Part shown: positions 41,503 through 50,051 of the stretch, in pieces
How positions within the stretch are numbered: position 1 is the stretch's first letter
Layout of the letters: each line of letters opens with the position of its first letter
Source: Bog-950 sp964615305
GTDB taxonomy: Bacteria > Bacteroidota > Bacteroidia > Chitinophagales > LD1
Assembly (NCBI GenBank): GCA_964615305.1
Contig: CAZTNA010000011.1
Span: 1 to 64,000, forward strand
Length of the DNA stretch: 64,000 bases
Direction of reading: 5' to 3'
Notes under the pieces: generated by a model
Seen by the model: the letters and a program-made list of their open reading frames with translations, nothing else
What the model was told of the DNA's origin: nothing
Database searches by the model: none
Translations under genes and position numbers: made by a program

Positions 41503-41988
41503 ATGGTCAACTATAGCTTTCTTACCGTTTGGAAATTTGATGCCCCCATTGAAAAAGTTTACAATGCTATTCATGATTCAACTACTTACCACCTTTGGTG
41601 GAAAGGGCAAAGCCCCGTAAAATCTGTAAAAAGCGGTGACACGCTAGGAGTAGGTGCCGTTCGTCAGTTTAAAACCCGCAGTGTCTTGCCTTACAATTTA
41701 ACCTATACAGGAACTGTGTTAGAGGTGATGCCTCAACAAAAAATTGTAGGCACTACCGTGGGTGAGTTGATAGGCAGAGGCGAATGGACATTTGAAAACA
41801 AGAATGGTATTACTACAGTAAACTACCTCTGGAACGTAAAAACCAATTCAGTTGTTATGAACTTGCTGGCTCCGGTTTTAAAACCACTTTTTGAGTGGAA
41901 TCACGATGTGGTAATGAAATGGGGAGGCGAAGGTTTGGCAAAATATCTCGATTGCCAAATAATGGAGAATCGCTCTTCGGCTGTGTAG
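41503..41988 (+). CDS. SRPBCC/START-like protein
   Basis: A 161-aa protein with the START/Bet v1-like pattern. It opens with KFDAPIEKVYNAIHD, has a W-W-K substrate-cavity stretch, and includes beta strands ending in GRGEWTFENKNGITTVNYLWNV. The terminal long helix (MNLLAPVLKPLFEWNHDVVMKWGGEGLAKYL) is typical. Such proteins bind hydrophobic ligands in a helix-grip cavity; the ligand is unknown. It ends one base before the convergent YebC gene. Confidence 0.85.
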   Translation: MVNYSFLTVWKFDAPIEKVYNAIHDSTTYHLWWKGQSPVKSVKSGDTLGVGAVRQFKTRSVLPYNLTYTGTVLEVMPQQKIVGTTVGELIGRGEWTFENKNGITTVNYLWNVKTNSVVMNLLAPVLKPLFEWNHDVVMKWGGEGLAKYLDCQIMENRSSAV

Positions 41989-41989
41989 A

Positions 41990-42697
41990 TTACTTCATGT
42001 TGTGAAATACCTGTTGCACATCTTCGTCTTCCTCCAGTTTTTCAATCAATTTTATTACTTCTTCTGCTTCTGCATCTGAAAGTTCTTTATAGAAGTCAGG
42101 AATTTTTTCGTAAGCACTTTCTGTAACCTCAATTCCTTTTGCTTCGAGTGCTTTTGCCAGATTTCCGAAATCGTTGAATTCTGCATAAGCAGTCAGCACA
42201 CCTTCTTCATCGTGCAATTCGGTGAGTCCACCGTCTATCAGTTCCAATTCAAGTTCTTCGGGGTTCCAATTTGCTTTCGGAAACTTAAACAGTGCACGTT
42301 TCTTAAACATGTATTCCACAGAACCACTCGTGCCAATAGTACCACCGTTTTTATTACATATAGTTCGAAGGTTGGCAATAGTTCTTGTAGGGTTATCGGT
42401 AGCTGTGTCAATAACAATAGCTACACCGTGCGCGCCATAGCCTTCATACGTAACTTCTTCGTAAGCAGCTGTATCTTTTTGAGTAGCCCGTTTAATGGCA
42501 GCTTCCACACGGTCTTTGGGCATGTTAACTGCTTTGGCATTTTGTATGCAAGTACGCAAGCGCGCATTGCTGTCAGGGTCGCCACCACCGGCTTTTACTG
42601 CTATGGCAATATCTTTCCCAATGCGGGTAAAAGCTTTTGCCATAGCTCCCCACCTTTTCATTTTTCTTTCTTTGCGAAATTCAAACGCGCGTCCCAT
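41990..42697 (-). CDS. YebC/PmpR family transcription or translation factor
   Basis: A 235-aa protein with the YebC/TACO1 signature: MGRAFEFRKERKMKRWGAMAKAFTRIGKDIAIAVKAGG, NMPKDRVEAAIKRAT and TYEGYGAHGVAIVIDTATDNPTRT. Homologues bind DNA as regulators or aid ribosomes at proline-rich stretches. It is full length. It converges on the SRPBCC gene and diverges from the YdeI-like gene, with a 94-bp gap. Confidence 0.93.
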   Translation of the reverse strand: MGRAFEFRKERKMKRWGAMAKAFTRIGKDIAIAVKAGGGDPDSNARLRTCIQNAKAVNMPKDRVEAAIKRATQKDTAAYEEVTYEGYGAHGVAIVIDTATDNPTRTIANLRTICNKNGGTIGTSGSVEYMFKKRALFKFPKANWNPEELELELIDGGLTELHDEEGVLTAYAEFNDFGNLAKALEAKGIEVTESAYEKIPDFYKELSDAEAEEVIKLIEKLEEDEDVQQVFHNMK

Positions 42698-42791
42698 AAG
42701 TATTGTATTGAAGTTTAATTGTGCGGGCTAATGTAAAAAAGGGCGCTGAAAACGAATTCGAATATCTGTCTGCATTTTACAAATTCGTTGC

Positions 42792-43301
42792 ATGATAAAA
42801 TTTAACGCCACCCTCGAAAAATTTGCCGAACAAGGCGAAAAAACCGGCTGGACATTTTTTGTAGTGCCGGCCGAAATTGCCAGTAAGCTAAAGCCAAACA
42901 CAAAAAAATCGTTTCGTGTAAAAGGAAAGTTAGATGGCTTTGCAATTAAGCAAGTAGCATTAGTGCCTATGGGCGGTGGTGATTTTATTTTGCCGGTAAA
43001 TGCTGCTATACGTAAAGGAATAGGAAAACGAAAAGGAGCACAACTAAACGTGCTGTTAGAAGCTGATGATTCTGCCATTGCTATATCAGAAGATTTGCTG
43101 GCATGCTTAGAAAATGAGCCCAAGGCACAGGAACACTTTAATCAACTACACAAGGGCGAACAGAACTATTTTTCGAAATGGATTGACAGCGCCAAAACGG
43201 CAGCCACCAAAGAGAAACGAATTTTGTTTGCGCTCAAAGCATTTTCACTCGGCCTGCGTTTTGGCCCGGCTATGCGGGCACTGAAAGATGAAACGAAATA
43301 G
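42792..43301 (+). CDS. YdeI/OmpD-associated, DUF1905-type protein
   Basis: A 169-aa protein. Residues 1-95 are a DUF1905 beta domain (MIKFNATLEKFAEQ, then GWTFFVVPAEIASKL, GKLDGFAIKQVALVPMGGGD). Residues 100-165 form the helical OmdA/YdeI domain (LLACLENEPKAQEHFNQL, YFSKWIDSAKTAATKEKRI). Members bind small ligands or protect cells against bacteriocins, but the molecular role is open. It converges on the giant metalloprotease gene. Confidence 0.85.
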   Translation: MIKFNATLEKFAEQGEKTGWTFFVVPAEIASKLKPNTKKSFRVKGKLDGFAIKQVALVPMGGGDFILPVNAAIRKGIGKRKGAQLNVLLEADDSAIAISEDLLACLENEPKAQEHFNQLHKGEQNYFSKWIDSAKTAATKEKRILFALKAFSLGLRFGPAMRALKDETK

Positions 43302-43330
43302 CTATACGGCTATTAGTCTGTAATGTACCG

Positions 43331-46300
43331 TTATCGGCCCACTACAATTTGTTGTACTCGCTTTCCACCGTGGCTTATTAGTTCTGCGTAATAAACGCCT
43401 GTTGCAAAACGCGATAAATCAAATTCAGTTTTAAGCGAAGAGATTTTTTGTTGAAGCATTTCCTGACCAAGCACATTAGTAATGCGCAGCGTAGAGCTTT
43501 CTGCAACTGCACTTACTTCAACTATTACATTATCTAAAACAGGGTTCGGATAAACACGAAAACCTAAACCAACATTCAATTGATTTATGCCCACGCTAAC
43601 TACGGAAATAGAAGTAGCTGCCGTGCAGTTATTTGCATCTGTAACTGTTACCAAATATGTTCCTGATGCGAGCCCTGAAATGGTTTGTGTAGTAGCCCCA
43701 TTGCTCCATACATAATTAACCGGTGATGCTGCTCCGTAAACTGTATCTACCGTAGCGGTTCCGTTAGTAGAAGAAGTAACCGGTTGTAACTGTTGTGGTT
43801 GCTGCACTAAAGCGGTAGCGCTTGCGCTGCATCCGTTTACATCGGTAACTGTTACAGTACAGTTGCCCGCGCTAAGGTTCGAAACTGATGGTGTGGTGTC
43901 GCTATTGCACCATAAATAAGTAAATGCACCTGTGCCACCGGCAGCCACTGCATTTGCTGCTCCATTACTTTCACCAAAACAAATTGTTGGTGTAGAGCCG
44001 GTGGTAACAGAAACACTGTCCGGTTCAGAAACAACAACGCTTGAGCTTGCTGTGCAATTTTGCGTATCTGTAATAGTAACCGAGTATATGCCTGCAGCTA
44101 TGTTCGAAATTGAATTGGCTGTTTGAGTGTTACTCCATTCGTAACTAAAATTACCATTTCCTCCTGTAGCAATCACTTGTACTGTTCCGTTGGCATCACC
44201 AAAACAAAGCGCATTAGTGACTGATATCGAAGAAACAATTTCTGCGGGTTCTGAAACCGTAAAAGAATCAATGCGCATACACCCATTGCCGTCTGTAATG
44301 GTAACCGTGTATTGGTTAGCTGTTACATTTTGAATGGAAGATCCGGTTTCTGTGTTACTCCACAAATAGGTGTAAGCCGGTGTGCCGTTAGTTACTGTAA
44401 CCGAAGCCGTGCCGTCTGACAATCCAAAGCATGTTACGTTAGAAAATGACTTGGTTGTAGTAAGGTCTGATGTTGCAATTACTTGAACACCGGTAGTAAC
44501 TGTACAGTTATTAGCATCGGTAACTGTAACATCGTAACCAGCGGGTGCCAGATTCAGGATGGAAGAAGTTGTTTGCGAGTTACTCCACAAATAACGGTAA
44601 CCGCTTGTACCGCCTGTAACATACAATGATGCTTCGCCATTGTTTTGCCCACAGGCAGCATTGACAACAACTACTGAAATTTCTAATGAGTCAGGTTGTG
44701 AAACTATTGCGGCAGCTGTTGAAGTGCAGTTGTTTGCATCAGTGATTGTTACAAAATAATTTCCCGCCAGCAGATTGCTTATGTCTTTAGTAGTGGCGCC
44801 TCCGTCCCAGCTATAAGTGTAACCGGATATGCCACCACCCACATTTAAGTTGATGGCTCCCGTGTTTTCTCCGTTACATAAAACATTTGTTTGCGTTGTT
44901 GAAGAAGTAATAGCTGTTGGCTGAGAAATGGTTGCGGTTGTACTCGAAGTGCAGCTGTTAGCATCTGTAATAGTTACCGAATAACTGCCTGCGGCCATGT
45001 TGTTTCGGTCTTCGGTAGTAACTCCGCCACCCCAGTTGTAGGTGTAACCCGAAGTGCCCCCACTTACCGTAAGATTGATAGCACCCGTGTTTTCGCCATT
45101 ACACAACACATCTGTAACCGCAGTAAATTTTAAAATAGCCGTGGGTTGTGTAACTGTTGCAGATGCCGTAGTAGTGCAATTATTTGCATCAGTAATGGTT
45201 ACCAAATAGCTGCCTGCGGCAATATTGTTTCTGTCTTCAGTAGTAACTCCACCAGCCCAGTTGTAGGTGTAACCCGAAGTACCCCCACCTACCGTAAGAT
45301 TGATAGCGCCTGTGTTTTCGCCATTACACAACACATTTGTAACCGCAGTAGATTTTGAAATAGCCGTAGGTTGTGTAACCGTAGCAGCTGCTGTTGCCGA
45401 GCAGGATTTTATATCAGTAACGGTTACCGTGTAGTTACCTGCTGCAAGGTTGGTTCGGTTCTGTGTAGTAACTCCACCTCCCCAGTTGAAAGTATAGCCG
45501 GGCGTTCCGCTGCTTACATTCAACGTTATAGCTCCTGTGTTTTCTCCGTTGCATAACACATGAGTAGGTGTTGCCGATGCAAGAACCGCAGGGTTAACGG
45601 TAGCTGTTACCGGCACGCGCTCCGAAATGCAATCTTGCTCTTTTACTTCCCAATCATAGAAGAAGTAATAGTAAGTGCTGCTACCGGGGGCATTGTTTCC
45701 GAAAATGCTGACAATACCGTTGGCATCGTTGTAAGGATAAGCCGCTCCGGTGCTGTTACGATACAAATTCATGGTATCACGCAGGCCGAGTTCATAAGGC
45801 CCACCCGGAATTAAGTCAATGTTGAGCGTAACGCGGCTGGTGCCGTTAGGAATAAAAACTGTTTTGTTGGTAATAACACCACCCAGCGAATCGCGATATT
45901 GAATGGTACGGTATGCATCGCCTTGTGCGTACACCAACACACTCACCAACTTCGAATTTTTGAAAACACGGAATTTGAGTGCGCGAGTTTGGGTGGTGTT
46001 GTAGTTGCTTCCGTTGCCAATTGCGTTGCTCAATGGCCCAACATGGTAAATGGGCTGCACCTGGGTATCCTGCACAAAATATGTAGTGGTGGTATTTAAC
46101 ACCGGTGTAGTAAACGGGTTGGTGTTGCTCACCACATTGCCCAGAGAATCGAACCAGGCAACAGGGTCGGTATCGTTTGCAAGAAGCGAGAAAGATTTCG
46201 GCCCACAGTTTTGCTGATTGGTAACCGAAGGCCCCGCAGGTTTCGCTACGTTTATGTAATTAGTTCTTGTAAATGTGTTGTTGCCAAAACCGTTAGTGGC

Positions 46301-48790
46301 CTTCAGCGAAACTGTGTAAGTGCCGTTGTTGATATAAGTATGCGTAGGATGCTGAAGTGTAGAAGTGTTTCCATCGCCAAAAGTCCAGAGCCATGAGCTG
46401 GGGCCGCCTATACTCATGTCGGTAAATTTTACGGTACCGCTGCATGTTTGTGTTACATCTGCTTTAAAATTTGCAGTGGGCGGTGAATTAGGGTTAATAC
46501 AAGTCCACTGAATAGTAAAGCCCGCTGCTACCACACCCGGGTCGGTGTATTGGCGGATGGTGATAGAAGAACCGGTAGATACAATATCGGCAGGAATGGT
46601 GGTGCCTGTGTAGCTGCCAATTACCGGGCTGGCGGTAGTGGGGCCATCATATACATACAGATAATCGTAGTTGGCTTCCATATTAAACTGCGTGAAGTGC
46701 AACTGCACCTGCGATGCACCTGTAGGTGCTATGGTTACTGTGCTGTTGGTATTGTCGGTATAGTTTCCCGTTGGGCCTCCGCTATCATAGATAGTGCCGG
46801 TGCAAGCAGTTTGTGTTTGGTAAGTGCCGGTAGTGGGCAATATTACTTCGCAGGCATTAGCGGCATTTATGTTTACATAATTGGTGCGGATTAAACTATC
46901 TACTCCGCAGTTTCCGGTGCCAATAAGTTTAACGGTGTAAACTCCGAAAGCAGCATACGTGTGTGAAGGGTTTAATGATGTACTCGCACCTCCATCGCCA
47001 AAGTTCCATGTGAAGTTGCTTACGTTGGTGCTGCTGTTGGTGAAGTTTACAGTAAACGGCACAGAGCAACCTGTAACAGGAGTAGCTACAAACTGGGCAT
47101 CGGCCCCGGCAACAAATGGGGCGCCTACCCCTACTGCATGCCATGCGTTGGTGGTTGAAATAGCTTCTGGCGAACACACACCAAACAAATCGTTGGCAGA
47201 TTGAATGGCATAGAAACGCGCATCGGCATAATCGCTGGTGCTGGTAAGATAGTTTACATCATTGCGCCAGGCAATTTGTACGGCTTTGTTTCTGCCTATA
47301 GCTGTAACGTTGTATGCATTTCCTAAATCATTGGTGCCTGAGCCTCCAACGCTGAGGCGGTAATACCAGTGGTTTTGCACGCCACTGTTGGTGTGCACGC
47401 CACCGTTGTCGCCAGTGCCGGTGTACCAGTTGGTGCCGTTGTAGGTGTCGGGGTCGCCATAGGTGTTGGGGCTGCTCATAGAGCGGAAAGGGGTACCAAT
47501 GTCTTCGGCCAGTAACCAGTTAGCGAGTGTAGAGTCGGCATACCATTCGGTGGCAGCACCAAAAATATCGCTGAAAGATTCATTGAGTGCGCCTGATTCG
47601 TCTTGATAGTCTAAGTTAGATGTGCGCTCTGTTAAGCCATGAGAAATTTCGTGGCCGGTAATGTCGAGCGAAACGAGGGGTTCGTAGTTGCTGTTGCCAT
47701 CACCAAAGGTCATGCGGGTACCGTCCCAAAAGGCGTTTACGTAGTTTTCATCGTAGTGCATATACAGGTTGAGTGCGTAACCTGCGTTGTCAATAGAGTT
47801 TCTGCCCATGGTGGTATAAAAATCGTAGGTCATTTCGGCACCCCAGTGTGCGTCACCGGCATATTGGTCGAGCGCTGTGTTTATGTTGTTCCAAACGTTG
47901 TTGGCATCTAAAAAATCTACCGCGTTGCCGTAACTTGTGCCGGTTTGCATATTGTAAGTTCTAATACCCAAGCCGCGAGGCGCTTCTCTTAAGCGATACT
48001 GCCCGTTGTAACTATCGGCAGTAATGGTTCGGTTGCCGCGGTAAACCGTTGTGGCTGTGCCGGTAGTATTGGCGTGATGAATGCGATCGGCTTTTTTGAG
48101 TACTGTGCCCGTTTGCGCATCTACATAAACGTAGTGGCGGCTCATGGGTTGGTGTGCGTAAATGTCGAACTTCCACGCCAGGCGGAAGTTGTTTGATTCA
48201 TTGTTACCGATTTGTAGAATTTCTAATTCGCCTTTCGGAAAATACGTAGCCAGCGGATTGCCGCTTTCTTGTTTCAGGAAATTTTCCTCTTCAGGTAATT
48301 GCCATTTGTATATGTTGGCGTGGATGCTGTGTATGGCTTTGTTCAGCGCCATAGATTCTGAAAGCGAAGCAGAAGTTGTTACTGTGATATTTCTAAAAAG
48401 GTAGCCGTTGAATTTTTTCACTGCTCCGTTTTGCATGTGCAACAGAAAAATGCCATTGCGCACGGGCACGTTGTTTACCAGCACCTGAAAGCGCTTATGC
48501 TCCCAACCTATTAAATCGGTTTCGGTGGCCAGTAATTTGAAACTGTATGAAGCAGGAAGTTGAAATGCTTTTTTGAGTATGAAGAAAAAATCTTCTTCAG
48601 CGGGTTGTTGTCCATTGCGGAACTGAATAAAAGCAGGCACGGTGTTTTGCTGCTTGAGCCATATATGTTCGGCACCGGGCCAAATAGCGTTAGCTTCGGC
48701 ACCAAAAACTTCTTTAGCCGCAAAACGCTCTTGCGAATAACAAAAAGCTGCGGTAAAGAGAAGTAGAGAGAGAAAGCAGAACTTCTTCAT
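43331..48790 (-). CDS. Secreted M4 metalloprotease with SprB repeats
   Basis: An 1819-aa protein. A signal peptide (to about 20) is followed by an FTP-type propeptide (70-230) and a thermolysin-like M4 catalytic domain, with HEISH at 380-384 and the third zinc ligand E404 in GALNESFSD. PKD domains, a CUB-like domain (from CEVILPTTG to TIQWTC) and eight or nine SprB repeats (VLCNGENTGAI type, about 75 aa each) follow. It ends in a type A sorting tail (RVYPNPVLDNVIVEV... KRVQQIVVGR). It is therefore a T9SS-exported surface protease with a stalk of repeats, probably for protein degradation or adhesion during gliding. Confidence 0.92.
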   Translation of the reverse strand: MKKFCFLSLLLFTAAFCYSQERFAAKEVFGAEANAIWPGAEHIWLKQQNTVPAFIQFRNGQQPAEEDFFFILKKAFQLPASYSFKLLATETDLIGWEHKRFQVLVNNVPVRNGIFLLHMQNGAVKKFNGYLFRNITVTTSASLSESMALNKAIHSIHANIYKWQLPEEENFLKQESGNPLATYFPKGELEILQIGNNESNNFRLAWKFDIYAHQPMSRHYVYVDAQTGTVLKKADRIHHANTTGTATTVYRGNRTITADSYNGQYRLREAPRGLGIRTYNMQTGTSYGNAVDFLDANNVWNNINTALDQYAGDAHWGAEMTYDFYTTMGRNSIDNAGYALNLYMHYDENYVNAFWDGTRMTFGDGNSNYEPLVSLDITGHEISHGLTERTSNLDYQDESGALNESFSDIFGAATEWYADSTLANWLLAEDIGTPFRSMSSPNTYGDPDTYNGTNWYTGTGDNGGVHTNSGVQNHWYYRLSVGGSGTNDLGNAYNVTAIGRNKAVQIAWRNDVNYLTSTSDYADARFYAIQSANDLFGVCSPEAISTTNAWHAVGVGAPFVAGADAQFVATPVTGCSVPFTVNFTNSSTNVSNFTWNFGDGGASTSLNPSHTYAAFGVYTVKLIGTGNCGVDSLIRTNYVNINAANACEVILPTTGTYQTQTACTGTIYDSGGPTGNYTDNTNSTVTIAPTGASQVQLHFTQFNMEANYDYLYVYDGPTTASPVIGSYTGTTIPADIVSTGSSITIRQYTDPGVVAAGFTIQWTCINPNSPPTANFKADVTQTCSGTVKFTDMSIGGPSSWLWTFGDGNTSTLQHPTHTYINNGTYTVSLKATNGFGNNTFTRTNYINVAKPAGPSVTNQQNCGPKSFSLLANDTDPVAWFDSLGNVVSNTNPFTTPVLNTTTTYFVQDTQVQPIYHVGPLSNAIGNGSNYNTTQTRALKFRVFKNSKLVSVLVYAQGDAYRTIQYRDSLGGVITNKTVFIPNGTSRVTLNIDLIPGGPYELGLRDTMNLYRNSTGAAYPYNDANGIVSIFGNNAPGSSTYYYFFYDWEVKEQDCISERVPVTATVNPAVLASATPTHVLCNGENTGAITLNVSSGTPGYTFNWGGGVTTQNRTNLAAGNYTVTVTDIKSCSATAAATVTQPTAISKSTAVTNVLCNGENTGAINLTVGGGTSGYTYNWAGGVTTEDRNNIAAGSYLVTITDANNCTTTASATVTQPTAILKFTAVTDVLCNGENTGAINLTVSGGTSGYTYNWGGGVTTEDRNNMAAGSYSVTITDANSCTSSTTATISQPTAITSSTTQTNVLCNGENTGAINLNVGGGISGYTYSWDGGATTKDISNLLAGNYFVTITDANNCTSTAAAIVSQPDSLEISVVVVNAACGQNNGEASLYVTGGTSGYRYLWSNSQTTSSILNLAPAGYDVTVTDANNCTVTTGVQVIATSDLTTTKSFSNVTCFGLSDGTASVTVTNGTPAYTYLWSNTETGSSIQNVTANQYTVTITDGNGCMRIDSFTVSEPAEIVSSISVTNALCFGDANGTVQVIATGGNGNFSYEWSNTQTANSISNIAAGIYSVTITDTQNCTASSSVVVSEPDSVSVTTGSTPTICFGESNGAANAVAAGGTGAFTYLWCNSDTTPSVSNLSAGNCTVTVTDVNGCSASATALVQQPQQLQPVTSSTNGTATVDTVYGAASPVNYVWSNGATTQTISGLASGTYLVTVTDANNCTAATSISVVSVGINQLNVGLGFRVYPNPVLDNVIVEVSAVAESSTLRITNVLGQEMLQQKISSLKTEFDLSRFATGVYYAELISHGGKRVQQIVVGR
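44840..45560 (-). repeat. Near-identical SprB-type DNA repeats
   Basis: Four consecutive SprB units of the protease gene are close copies at DNA level. The VLCNGENTGAI segments fall about 222-228 bp apart (near 45540, 45320, 45095 and 44865). Neighbouring units further on are diverged. The similarity implies recent tandem duplication, so copy number may vary between strains. Confidence 0.75.
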
Positions 48791-49123
48791 AGTTATGATT
48801 GAAGATTAAAGAAAAGAATGTTTTTGCTTTTTTGTGCCTCAACCCCACGCCCAACCCGGCTCGCACACACCACAACTTAAACGGCAAAAATTGGCTTGAC
48901 CCAAACAGCACTACTTTTTTTGTGTTTGAAATTAATTTTCAAACTAACTCATGAATGCTAATGCGCCTGACTAAAAAAATATTGCGTAAAAAAGCCTTAA
49001 AACTACAGGTTGGGGAAGGCAATTTATGTCGCCCGTGCTGTAAAAGCTAACGGATGTGCTGAAATGGTGGGAAACCAGAGTGGCGTTTGCCCTAGGTACA
49101 GAAACTTGCTACACTCGAGCTAA
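48791..49123. other. Gap with one perfect inverted repeat
   Basis: About 330 bp upstream of the metalloprotease gene and downstream of the M28 gene. The one clear element is GTTTGAA-ATTAATT-TTCAAAC (48924-48944), a perfect inverted repeat with an A+T-rich centre that could be an operator for the protease gene. No coding frame or clear terminator for the M28 gene was seen. Confidence 0.35.
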
Positions 49124-49990
49124 CTAGTGAACTTCTTGAAGATAATTGTGTAGTAACTCAAAAATCAGTTCCATACCCTTGTAGTTTATTTTGTCTTCGG
49201 TGTCGCTAATACGGTGGTAGTCGTCATGTATGCCGGTGGTAATGTGCAGCACCGGAATGCCTTTTTCAGCAAAAGGTTTTAAGTCACCGAGTTGAATATT
49301 TTCATCATCAAAGCGAAAATGCAAGTGTTTGTTTTGTTGCTTGCGGTAAAACGAAAGGAAAAGCGAATCGGTTGTTGCTCCGCCTACGCGCAGTGTTTTA
49401 GAGGTGGCATCTAAACGGCCAACCATATCCATATTAATTACAGCCCGCACTTTAAGTAAATTGAAGAAATGACTTTGGGCAAAATAACCGGAACCATAAA
49501 GCCCTTCTTCATGCCCGCTGTAAGCGGCAAACAAAAAATTATACTTCAGTTTTTTGTTTTTGGAAAGGTTCTTTGCCAATTCAAGAAGCATAGCTACACC
49601 ACTGGCGTTGTCATCAGCACCGTGGTGAATTCCTTTTTTTAGAATTTCTTTCGACTTGCCGTTTCCGTAGCCCAGATGGTCGTAATGAGCCGAAATAATA
49701 ACGGTGCTGTCTTTTTTAAAATCAAGAAAGCCAAAAACATTGAGTGCTGAATCTTTTTCGAACGGAAATTTTTGAAAAGTGATGGTGCAGTTAGCCGCGC
49801 TTAATTTTTGTGCTATGTAAGCAGCCGCTTTTTTTTCGTCATCGGTGGCGGGTGCGCGCCCATGTAGCGTATCGGAAGCCAGGAAAAGAATGTGTGGCTT
49901 AAAGTGCTGTGACTGTACATGGCATACACAACACAACGCGTACAAGACACAGAAAGTAAATCGTACAAAAAGATGACGAGGATGTTTCAC
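49124..49990 (-). CDS. Secreted M28 family metallopeptidase
   Basis: A zinc aminopeptidase-like enzyme. I prefer the GTG at 49990, which places a good signal peptide (KHPRHLFVRFTFCVLYALCC, then HVQSQ) at the N-terminus. The ATG at 50017 lies inside the hairpin terminator of the upstream gene. In numbering from that ATG, the two-zinc site is H111 (SAHYDH), D135 (GADDN), E170/E171 (SGHEEGLYGS), D197 (NMDMVG) and H268 (DDYHRI), all present. It probably trims peptides in the periplasm or outside. It lacks a T9SS tail. Confidence 0.88.
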   Translation of the reverse strand: MKHPRHLFVRFTFCVLYALCCVCHVQSQHFKPHILFLASDTLHGRAPATDDEKKAAAYIAQKLSAANCTITFQKFPFEKDSALNVFGFLDFKKDSTVIISAHYDHLGYGNGKSKEILKKGIHHGADDNASGVAMLLELAKNLSKNKKLKYNFLFAAYSGHEEGLYGSGYFAQSHFFNLLKVRAVINMDMVGRLDATSKTLRVGGATTDSLFLSFYRKQQNKHLHFRFDDENIQLGDLKPFAEKGIPVLHITTGIHDDYHRISDTEDKINYKGMELIFELLHNYLQEVH

Positions 49991-50002
49991 GGTGTGAAAG
50001 GA

Positions 50003-50038
50003 TAAAAACCCTGCCATGTTTTGGCAGGGTTTTTAAAT
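50003..50038 (-). terminator. Rho-independent terminator
   Basis: AAAAACCCTGCCA (50004-50016) and TGGCAGGGTTTTT (50022-50034) form a perfect 13-bp stem with a small loop and a T run when read on the minus strand. It follows the stop of the 1297-aa gene at 50052 by about 15 bp. Its arm contains an ATG that could be mistaken for the M28 start. Confidence 0.9.
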
Positions 50039-50051
50039 GTGCTGCACCTAC

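Noticed and set aside
45146..45814. Several plus-strand frames rich in Cys and Arg across the SprB repeats
   Set aside because: They repeat with the 225-bp unit and are shadows of the protease gene on the other strand.
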